From Trifolium pratense (Eukaryota > Streptophyta > Magnoliopsida > Fabales > Fabaceae), in NCBI RefSeq assembly GCF_020283565.1, contig NC_060059.1, positions 39,300,338 through 39,364,337 of the forward strand: a stretch of DNA of 64,000 bases, read 5' to 3'. Below, piece by piece: positions 11,668-19,582 of the stretch. The notes beneath the pieces were generated by a model. That model saw nothing but the letters and a program-made list of their open reading frames with translations. It searched no databases and was not told the DNA's origin. Made by a program: the position numbers and the translations under genes. Each line of letters opens with the position of its first letter. Position 1 is the first letter of the stretch.

Positions 11668-12774
11668 ATGTCAAAAATGTACAAGATGGAGAAAACATCT
11701 TCAAAACATGACAGATTCTTAAACCCTTCATTCTCTTCCACACTCTTAGACCAAATTTACCGTTCCATCGACGACGATGGCAAAGAACGAAAATCAACCA
11801 CGGAAACAGCCAAATTCTTCAGAGAACAAAAACCAACGGTTATCAACAAACTACCAACCGACAGAAAACATAACAACAACAACAACTACAAACCAAAAAC
11901 TGAAAAAACCGTTTCTGTCGTGAAAACTGACAACAACAGAAGATTAAATCAAAATGATCACGACCAAGATGCTCTGTTCTTCAGTTCAACTTCAATTTCC
12001 TCTGATTCTAGCTCCGGTGGATTCTCATCCTCTGACACAGATTCATTATACGGAACAAAGTCACGTGCTTCGTCGTGCTTTATTCCACCGAGGCCAAAGC
12101 CGGTGAAAACAAGTGCTTCATTCAGATATGAAAATGAGAAGGAGAAACAGGGTAATCGCGTTTTGAACGGGTTTTTTCGAAGTTCAGAAACCAAACAAGG
12201 CACAGAAAATCGCCGGGAGGAAGTGATTTTAATAAAGAACAAATCTAGAGCGGTTAAGATTTACAACAACTTGAAGAAAGTGAAGCAACCAATTTCGCCA
12301 GGTGGAAAACTTTCGAGTTTTCTTAATTCTCTTTTTAATAACAATGAGAAGAAAACAAAGACCGAGGAACAGAAGAAGCAGAGAAACACATGGGAGACTC
12401 AGGATAGAAAAGTAACTTCCATGTGTTCATCTGCTTCTTCGTTTTCTCGGTCTTGTTTGAGCAAGACCGCGTCGTTTTCTCACAGAGATAGTGATAAAAT
12501 GGCGCGAGTTTGTGGTGTGGAAGATCGTAGGGTTAAGGTGGAGGAGGCTACTAGAAAGTTTTTGAATGAATATCGTTGTTATAACTACAAGAAGAAGAAT
12601 GATTTGGTTTTGTTAAAGGATTTGTGTGTTAATCTGAATGAGGAAGAAGAAGATGATGATGATTTGGCAAGTTGTGCTAGTTCTGATCTATTTGAGTTGG
12701 ATCATTTGGGTGTGTTGGGAGATGATAGGTATTGTGAGGAACTTCCTGTGTTTGGGACTACTCGTGTTAATTAA
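11668..12774 (+). CDS. BIG GRAIN 1-like protein
   Basis: Single-exon ORF of 368 residues. Family landmarks appear in order: NPSFSSTLLDQIYRSIDD near residues 19-36; a serine-rich GGFSSSDTDS block near 117-126; a basic KIYNNLKKVKQPISPGGKLS segment followed by SFLNSLFNN near 197-225; CSSASSFSRSCLSKT near 252-266; an acidic run EEEEDDDD; DLFELDHLG; and a C-terminal ELPVFGTTRVN. Rice BIG GRAIN 1 is a plasma-membrane-associated protein that promotes auxin response and organ size, and related plant proteins are thought to act similarly. There is no transmembrane segment or enzymatic domain; most of the chain is predicted to be disordered. In-frame ATGs at 11677 and 11686 could also be used; the first gives the longest product. 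Confidence 0.92.
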   Translation: MSKMYKMEKTSSKHDRFLNPSFSSTLLDQIYRSIDDDGKERKSTTETAKFFREQKPTVINKLPTDRKHNNNNNYKPKTEKTVSVVKTDNNRRLNQNDHDQDALFFSSTSISSDSSSGGFSSSDTDSLYGTKSRASSCFIPPRPKPVKTSASFRYENEKEKQGNRVLNGFFRSSETKQGTENRREEVILIKNKSRAVKIYNNLKKVKQPISPGGKLSSFLNSLFNNNEKKTKTEEQKKQRNTWETQDRKVTSMCSSASSFSRSCLSKTASFSHRDSDKMARVCGVEDRRVKVEEATRKFLNEYRCYNYKKKNDLVLLKDLCVNLNEEEEDDDDLASCASSDLFELDHLGVLGDDRYCEELPVFGTTRVN

Positions 12775-14557
12775 TTATTGATTAGTACTAATAGTGTCAT
12801 TGTTATTGGCTTCATTGTAGTCTAGAAGATTATCATAACATAGATATAGCAATAACAGAACCATTTTGATGTTTGTTTTTAGTTGTTTTGTTAAGTATAT
12901 ATGTATGATTAAATAAAATGGTTTTGATTGAATGCAAAATTAACATTGAAGCAATTACTTTAACATGATTGTAAGTTTGATGAGAACAAGGGAATAAAAA
13001 AGAATCTATCCGGAATTAATTAACCAGATACATTAATTATACAACAAATCTATAAATGTAAATTTTGCTGAGTAGAACTCATGTGATGCAAGAGTAGTCA
13101 TGAAAACACAAATGCCAGTGAAAGTAGTCAAATCAATTTTGGTGCACATCTAGAAAATAATAATAAGTGTAGTTCCAAACTTGTTTGTTTTGGCAGAGAT
13201 GATAAAATTACGGTGACACAATTGTTTTGTTGAAACTACAAAATATAACTTTTGATAAAATTACAATGATTTGACACTTCAATGTGATTATGATAATCTC
13301 ACTGTGTCGATAAAACTGATTTGTTAGCTCATTGGCACATGTGGATATTTGATAAATATGTTAAAACATTTTACAATGGTGAAAACTGAAAACTTTTTTG
13401 AAAGACCTTTTTTTTTGTTGTTCTAATTAGTCTTTTAAGAATTTTTTTTATGGGCTCTTTTAAGAACATATCTCACTATCTCTGATCACTATAGCAACAT
13501 TAAAATTTTCCATGTCTATGTAAACACAACAAGGTTGTATTAAAACCGTTTGAAGTGTATTGCGAGTTTTAAATTATTTTTTTCTCTCACCACCGGACCA
13601 ATCTCCACACTTATGTTTATACGGTGTCAAGATATGGTGTTAGAAGTGCGTCCTAAGATAACACATCTTAGAATTTTTGGGTTGAGTCTAACTCAATTAC
13701 GCTATATAACTGGCTTATAAGATGATTATCATCTTAATTTATAAACTTATGTTCATGTCATCTTACGTGAAACTTTTAACGATATAAGTGTAGCTTTTAA
13801 TGGGTTGAGTATGATGACAATGACATTGCTGATCATAACTGATCTAAGCCTCTTATTGGTAAGGTAAAGCAAAGTTTTTCTTTGTAATATAGAATCTGCT
13901 ATTTTTTGAAATGATCAAAGAATATGATAGAAAGAAGAGTAAATGGGGTACTTGTGATTTTAAGAAAAGAAAGTATTATTGGGATACGCTAATTCTTGAT
14001 CATGATAGAACATTCAAATAGAAACTTACTGACAGAATAGTTTGAGGGAAAAGAAAGAAAAAGAAGAGGGAAAAACAAGAGATTCTAAATGGCAATCACA
14101 AGCAAGATGAGTGAAAGGGGTTTGATGCTAATGGTAAAGGTAAAGGCATATCTTCATCCATCAATAGAGAAAGTGATCCAAGACTAAAGCTTTTGCTTTA
14201 TATGTCTTTCTTTATTTCTTTCATTCTAACTTCTTGAACCTATTTTGAAATTTACATATCCCTAGTAACTTGCATATTATGCTACCACTTGTCCCGGACC
14301 GTTCCTTAGCGGACTACACTCCGAGGACACACGATAATGCGCGGCATTGCAAGAACACTTAAATGTTGTCCTATTACACGATAATTTATGAATTTTGTCG
14401 AGAATATTTTCTCAACGGCCTCAAAGAGATTGACCCTATTCTTCTGAGTGCTCGCTTATGAAAGAATACATGCATTGGAAGAATTCTTGATGGTTTAGTC
14501 AAAATTGCACAAATTAGAGCTCTAAATTAGTAATCTTTAGTTTAGAAAAAAAAAAAT
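12775..14557. other. Intergenic, no gene seen
   Basis: AT-rich sequence after the BIG GRAIN 1-like stop codon. No ORF of interest, repeat array or RNA gene was recognised. Confidence 0.5.
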
Positions 14558-14790
14558 ATGTTGGGTCACGAAGGAGCAATTAGAGGAATCATCCACATTG
14601 GACTCAGAGCGACAATACAAATGCGTTGGACACCGCACTTTAACCAAAATTTTAAGGCGTCAGGTTTATGGATCATCTCACTTATAAAATGTTCAACCAT
14701 CACTTTTCTAAACAATGTGAGACTTAATTCACCTCATACTTGCCACAATATTTTCGATCGAAATCAAACGGTCGCAGATTTTCATACGAG
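14558..14790. repeat. Dispersed repeat fragment
   Basis: The stretch with TTGGACACCGCACTTTAACC, GGCGTCAGGTTTATGG and CAATGTGAGACTTAATTCACC resembles a sequence that recurs widely in legume genomes. I recognise it as repetitive but cannot assign it to an element class. The small ORF across it is not a gene. Confidence 0.35.
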
Positions 14791-16017
14791 GTGACCGGAG
14801 TTAGTGTGCAACCACAAAATAATCTGAATTCCTTCTTTTTTGAAAGGCAAAGCAATAAAATTGGGAAACTCGTATGTGGCTTTTGTACTTTGAAGGATGG
14901 TGTGGTTATTTATAAGTATCCATGTGATTAGTAGGCCTCTACAAAGACTATGGTGGAAAAAGTTGAGTTGAATGAAAAACATTGGGGTCTCGCTAACGTT
15001 GTGGCTTGTTTTTGAGGTCCACATAACAATTTCAATCAATCTTTAAATAGCTTTGTTAAGCTGTAAAAGACAAAGTCATGGACATTGTCGATCCCGAGAT
15101 TAGCTTCTAACAAGACCATGGATCTACTTTTCCCTAGAAAGAATGAGAGATCGATCTATGATCAATTGATCATGGCCATGATTGAGACATTTTGTTTTTT
15201 TTGAGATATTTTGTAATTTGAATAATCATATGGACAAACTTATTTTTTATTCTGGGCGAGCAAAAGTAGTTGAACCAACCTAATGGTCTATCTGTGATCA
15301 AGTTTAGTGCATCTCGGATGAGAATATATGGGTAATCGCAACCTTAAAGTTTATTCTCCTATATCTATTTTGTCGAACGAAATGGATCTCCAACATAAAT
15401 TAATTGATGTTTTACACACTCGGTATTTTTTGAATGAGGCATTGAGTCCAAATTTGTTTGATGCTCCACCCTACTTGCATCATCATTTTCATTATTATGT
15501 TTTAAAATGTGGATAATTCAATTGCATGGATGGTTAAATTCAATTCAACATGTGTTAATTGAACTATATGATTAACCCTCATTCCGTTAGCATTTTAAAG
15601 AGTCAGATTTTTAGTATTAAAATTTATTGATGAATTATTTGATTGAGCTTGTTTCTGAATGGACCATGATGAATTGGATCATTTAGTAAAGCGAACTTAA
15701 AAGTACACAACAAATTCATTCCTTAATCAATTTGATAAAGTAGATATGCTATAATCTTGTATCTATAATTTGTGAATTCCAATAAAACTATGGTAAAAAA
15801 AATGGGGAAAAGTAACTAGTAAAATAAAATTAAAAAAAACAAACCAGACAACTTGCTTAGTTTTGTGAAGAAAAAAAAAATACTAAACTGGAACACTTAA
15901 GAAATTTGTGAGAAAAGTAGGTGCAAGGAACAAAGTAAATTTTTCTTATTTTAGTGTGACTAAAAGACATTTTTAAATGAATAAATCCAAAAGAGATCTA
16001 TAAAAGTGGAGTGGATT
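14791..16017. other. Intergenic, possible gene debris
   Basis: Short fragments such as AAAGTCATGGACATTGTCGA (15074) recall the C-terminal part of leucine-rich-repeat receptor kinases, but frames are broken and the match is too short to claim. Otherwise nothing is recognised. Confidence 0.3.
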
Positions 16018-16232
16018 TACTTTTGTCGTCTATCATTTACTCGCGCGCCCTACGATTTTCTTATTTTACCCTTTCGTTACTTAACTAGTGGACGTTATAA
16101 AAATGAAAATCTTTTGAAAAATTTCATCCGCTACTTAGGTAGGGGACGTATAAAGGTCCTAAGTAGCGGATAGAGATATTTTGATAAATTCGTAGGGCGC
16201 GCAAAAAATTGGTAGGATGGCAAAAATAAAAC
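16018..16232. mobile_element. Foldback MITE with CGCGCGCCCTACG arms
   Basis: The left part (TACTCGCGCGCCCTACGA) and right part (CGTAGGGCGCGC) are inverted copies. Inside is a second hairpin, ATCCGCTACTTAGG against CCTAAGTAGCGGAT. Outer ends read TTTTGTCGTC on the left and, inverted, TTTTTGCCATC on the right. It is non-coding. A related element lies at 34142-34303, with the same ATCCGCTACT core and GTTACTCGCGCG-type arms. Confidence 0.65.
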
Positions 16233-16399
16233 TCATAAAAGTAACAAGGCTCTAAAAAAGAAACAAAGAGAAAGGCCCAAATTAGAGAACAATGACCCAA
16301 ACTAACTTTCGTGATTTGTTAGTTACACCCCACATGATCATTAAATAGGAAAGAAGTAGTTAAGATTTTATAAAACCAAAAAGAAAAGTAATTTTACCA

Positions 16400-16586
16400 A
16401 AGAGTTTAATTGTTGTGCACTGTCGGTGTAAATTTTTTTTACACATACATCCAATGACGTGTTGCCACATCATTTAATGAATGTGACACATCATGTGTTT
16501 TTAATGATCATACATGATGTGTCGGTATATTATTAGACGCATGTGCAAAATAACTTTACACTGACGGTGATATAAATTAAATTCTT
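16400..16586. mobile_element. MITE of the 'TTTAATTGATATGCACTGACGGTG' family, copy 1
   Basis: Inverted ends: AGAGTTTAATTGTTGTGCAC on the left and the complement of ATAAATTAAATTCTTT on the right, each followed inward by the GGTGTAAA / TTTACAC block and ATGCATCC-like motifs. Length is about 187 bp with no coding capacity. Sister copies are at 28406-28590 and 30797-30974. Confidence 0.75.
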
Positions 16587-16618
16587 TACGAAATTATTCT
16601 TATCAAATATTGATGTAA

Positions 16619-16708
16619 GAGTTAAGTAAGTATTTGGTCCATATAAATAAGGCCGGATACCAAATTTTCAAAAAGAGAGTTAAGTAAGTATTTGATCCAT
16701 ATAAATAA
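16619..16708 (+). repeat. Direct repeat next to the copia insertion site
   Basis: GAGTTAAGTAAGTATTTG followed by TCCATATAAATAA occurs at about 16619 and again at about 16677, with one base different. The second copy abuts the target duplication of the copia element. Confidence 0.75.
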
Positions 16709-16712
16709 AAAT
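16708..16712. repeat. Target-site duplication, left copy
   Basis: AAAAT, repeated at 23608-23612 immediately after the 3' LTR. Confidence 0.9.
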
Positions 16713-17065
16713 TGTTATAAGTAATTAAATAAATCATCAAATTAAGGTGAAAGAGATGTTTCACTATTAATGTTGAAATATTCATGGATAATGTCAACTT
16801 AAAATAGTAATATAGATTATTATCTATCTTTGTCAACTTAGAATAGTAAATTTAATTTGTTTTTATTCATGGCTTTACTAGTATAAAAAGCCACTTTGTG
16901 TTCAATGTAAAATGCACCTTTCATGAATGATATGAATACATCTAACCCTTCTACTCTCATAATTTTCTTAAGTTTTAATTTAATATTTGCAGCTTATAAC
17001 TAGATTAGTAATTTTATCATCCTATTAGTACCTAATAAATAATTAAATATTTAAATTTCTCAACA
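16713..17065 (+). repeat. 5' LTR of the copia element
   Basis: 353 bp, TG...CA. It carries a TATA box (TATAAAA at 16882-16888), so the element has a normal LTR promoter. I could find no difference from the 3' LTR at 23255-23607. Confidence 0.96.
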
Positions 17066-17085
17066 CGTTATCAGCACGATCGTTT
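17066..17085 (+). other. Putative primer-binding site
   Basis: The sequence directly after the LTR, CGTTATCAGCACGATCG, shares the TATCAG core with the usual initiator-tRNA-Met complement of plant copia elements but is otherwise divergent. Priming by another part of the tRNA is possible. Confidence 0.5.
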
Positions 17086-17387
17086 CTATCGGAAGTGATT
17101 TACCACCACTAGGTATATATCATCTATCCTTATTACTTTAATCTTATGATAATTATAATTATTATTCGCCCCGTTATAGAGAACTGGCAATTTGTCAAGT
17201 GATTTATAACTAAAGTGGCTATTATTATTATTATTTTTATTACTACTACTTTACCCACTTATTATAGAAAACTCACAACTTGTCAAGAACTTTATAATAA
17301 GTGTGAATATTATTTAAGTTTTGTGTGGAGGTCTAAAATCCTCATAATATCACAAAAGATAATTTTTGATTAATAATACTAATTTTC

Positions 17388-17690
17388 ATGGAGGTGTTCA
17401 AAACCCCATCTATATTACTAACTTTCATAATGGAGGATTAAAACCTCATATCTATGACTAACCTTTATACTTAATGGAGGTATTCAAAACCCCATCTATA
17501 TTACTAACTTTCATACTTAATGGAGGATTAAAACCCCATATGTATGACTAACTTTTATACTTAATGGAGGTGTCCAAAAACCCCATCTATAATACTAATC
17601 TTCATATTAAATGGAAGACTAAAATCCACATCTATAATATTGCTAACTTTAATTCTTAATGGAAGACTAAAATCTCAGTCAATAATATTA
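17388..17690 (+). repeat. Leader tandem repeat, about seven units of 45 bp
   Basis: Units start with ATGGAGG or ATGGAAG. Two forms alternate: one with TGTTCAAAACCCCATCTATA and one with ATTAAAACC(C/T)CATATCTATG, giving a higher-order period near 90 bp. The units decay toward the 3' side. They lie in the untranslated leader between the primer-binding site and gag and contain several ATG triplets in short frames. Confidence 0.9.
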
Positions 17691-17835
17691 TTTCACGAGA
17701 GACTCATAATTAAGATTTTGAAATTTGATATTATTTAAAGTTATTATCATATAACTTTACATGTTGTTCTCTCCATTTGTGCATCTTAAGAGCTAAATGA
17801 TTTTTAACACACTTAGAATATTTTTACTCATTCCT

Positions 17836-17993
17836 AACGGTAAGAAACAATAAAATTTAACACTTTTCTCATATCCCCTAACGGCCACATAACGGCCATG
17901 AACAGTAAAAGCTTACATTTTTCCACTATCTCCCAACGGCCACAAACCCAACGGTAACGTAACGGACACTTCATAAAATTCACCTATAAATAC
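17836..17993 (+). promoter_or_regulatory. Internal promoter-like block: six AACGG cores and a TATA box
   Basis: AACGG occurs at 17836, 17880, 17891, 17935, 17950 and 17961. Two of them, CCTAACGGCCA (17877-17887) and CCCAACGGCCA (17932-17942), fit the plant mitosis-specific activator consensus YCYAACGGYYA exactly; a third (17947-17957) misses one position. A strong TATA box, CTATAAATAC, follows at 17984-17993, about 60 bp before the ATG of a small ORF at 18051. MSA elements are bound by three-repeat MYB factors and drive expression at the G2/M phase. That this block works as a promoter is inference. Confidence 0.6.
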
Positions 17994-18050
17994 TTCACCT
18001 TCACTCATAAGTTTTCATACCATTCTCAAACTTTTACTCATATTTCCAAA

Positions 18051-18203
18051 ATGTTTAGATTTTTTCTTATGCTTATCACTCTACTTGTCTTTATGTTTTT
18101 CATCTTCTGGATCACCAAATATGAAGAATTAGGAGAACCTTTTATAATAGTAACAATATTTGTTGTTTTACCATTACTAGTATTAGCCTGGTTTATTAGC
18201 TGA
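18051..18203 (+). CDS. 50-residue predicted two-pass membrane peptide in the copia leader
   Basis: An ORF of 50 codons plus TGA, too short for usual gene calls. It begins MFRFFLMLITLLVFMFFIFW, a clear hydrophobic segment (about residues 3-21). A short polar loop ITKYEELGEP (about 21-30) follows, and then a second hydrophobic segment (about 31-49) ending AWFIS. The composition is that of a small hairpin membrane protein. It lies about 60 bp downstream of the internal TATA box and about 110 bp upstream of gag. I know no retrotransposon protein like it; it may be a captured host gene or a new accessory ORF. Alternatively it is a chance ORF in T-rich DNA, although its TATA box, ATG and two balanced segments argue against that. 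Confidence 0.5.
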   Translation: MFRFFLMLITLLVFMFFIFWITKYEELGEPFIIVTIFVVLPLLVLAWFIS

Positions 18204-18314
18204 TAGAATCATGGTTTTTGTAATCATAGCTATTGAATAAAATAATTTATTTTTTTTTTGTCATAGTTTATACATTAAAAATTGATTCTGTTCTTTTGTA
18301 TTTTAGATATAAAC
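18204..18314 (+). other. Intron-like spacer before gag
   Basis: A possible donor (TTTTTGTAATC near 18217) and a strong acceptor (pyrimidine-rich tract ending GTATTTTAG at 18305) precede the gag ATG by eight bases. A leader intron could let a transcript from either promoter skip the small ORF or the repeat block. No transcript evidence is available here. Confidence 0.35.
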
Positions 18315-19364
18315 ATGTCAAACGTTAAGCATCATTTCAAAATTCTAAACATAACCGGAGATAATTACATAACATGGAACAACAACTTAACTGAGTACCT
18401 TGCATGTGAGGGGCTCGATAAAATTCTAGAAGGAGATAATGCAGAGGTGCAAACAGCTGACTCACAGGAATTAGCAATGAAAAAATCGAAAGTAAATCGG
18501 ATAATTAAACACCACCTTGATGATGGATTACAAACAGAATATTCAAATGCCAAGGATCCCAAAATACTATGGGACAAACTTAAGGCAAGATTTGGACATC
18601 AGAGGAAAGTCCTGTTACCTTCATTAATGGATCAGTGGAACAAATTAAGGTTCCAAGATTATAAAAGTGTTGTTGCATATAACTCTGCCATGCACCAAAT
18701 TATTGCACAATTAGAATTTTGCGGTGTGGCTATAACTGAAGAACAGAAATTGGAAAAAACATTTTCAACTTTCCATGCATCCCAAGTATTGTTGCAACAA
18801 CAATATAGAATGAGGGGATTTACTGAGTACTCTGATTTGGTCGCAGCTCTTTTGGTGGCAGAACAAAACAATGAGCTCTTGATAAAAAACCACCAGACAC
18901 GTCCCACAGGAACAATAGCATACCCCGAAATAAATGCAACAACATTTAATCGTGGGCGTGGTGGCCATAATCGTCATAAAGGACGAGGGGGTAAAGCTCA
19001 TTTTGATGGTCGAGGCAGAAATCACGGTCGAAACCACTTTCGTGGTAGAGGTCGTGGACGAGGATATGTGAATAATTATAGGCCTCCTAAATATGACCAA
19101 AATAATAAGAATCATCAAGGTAAAGGTAAATATATCCAAGAAGGTCCCTCAAGGAACCGTGATGATATCTGTTTTAGATGCGGAAAGAATGGACATTGGT
19201 CTAAGACGTGTAGGACACCAGAACACCTGTGTAAAAAATACAGGGCATCTGTTGAAGAAAAGGGAAAGGAAGTAAATTTTAATGAAGTTGAACCCAATAA
19301 TGATACTACCTACCTTGAGGCTGCTGATTTTGTTGAAGAAGAAAATGAAATGAATATGAATTAA
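18315..19364 (+). CDS. Copia gag (capsid-nucleocapsid) polyprotein
   Basis: 349 residues from the ATG at 18315. The frame is open back to 18282, but the upstream part falls in intron-like sequence and MSNVKHHFKILNITGDNY is the conserved copia gag start. The N-terminal two thirds is the capsid-like copia gag domain. From about residue 210 comes an arginine- and glycine-rich basic stretch. A zinc knuckle, CFRCGKNGHWSKTC (CX2CX4HX4C), lies near residue 285. An acidic tail ends at the stop 19362-19364. Gag packages the element RNA into virus-like particles. The frame is intact and ends 218 bp before the likely pol start, in a different reading frame. Confidence 0.93.
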   Translation: MSNVKHHFKILNITGDNYITWNNNLTEYLACEGLDKILEGDNAEVQTADSQELAMKKSKVNRIIKHHLDDGLQTEYSNAKDPKILWDKLKARFGHQRKVLLPSLMDQWNKLRFQDYKSVVAYNSAMHQIIAQLEFCGVAITEEQKLEKTFSTFHASQVLLQQQYRMRGFTEYSDLVAALLVAEQNNELLIKNHQTRPTGTIAYPEINATTFNRGRGGHNRHKGRGGKAHFDGRGRNHGRNHFRGRGRGRGYVNNYRPPKYDQNNKNHQGKGKYIQEGPSRNRDDICFRCGKNGHWSKTCRTPEHLCKKYRASVEEKGKEVNFNEVEPNNDTTYLEAADFVEEENEMNMN

Positions 19365-19582
19365 GTAACTAATTAAATAAGTATTTGAATAATGTGTGGT
19401 GTGCTTGTATTACTTAATAATATGTGTGACTTGTGTGGTGTGCTTGAATTACTTAATAATATGTATGACTTATGTGGTGGGCATTGTGTAATATTTGGTT
19501 ATTGAATAATAATGTTGAATGTATTATATTGATTTATTGTTTTCCTATCTTTAATCTTGATTTTATTTTAAGAAGGTCAGAC
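19365..19582 (+). other. Gag-pol spacer with internal repeats
   Basis: The spacer contains two to three imperfect copies of a unit of about 50 bp (TGTGTGGTGTGCTTG...TACTTAATAATATGT). The gag stop codon is followed at once by GTAACT, a donor-like sequence, and the spacer ends in T-rich sequence with AAG/CAG acceptor-like sites (19563-19580). An alternative donor, GAAGTAAAT, lies inside gag near 19270. The arrangement fits an intron that must be spliced to express pol, as known for other plant copia elements. Confidence 0.45.

Noticed and set aside
11958..12242. 94-codon ORF antisense to the BIG GRAIN 1-like gene
   Set aside because: Antisense shadow created by codon composition of the real gene.
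15328..15516. 62-codon plus-strand ORF
   Set aside because: No recognisable domain, no promoter or splice context; ORFs of this size are expected by chance in this much AT-rich DNA.
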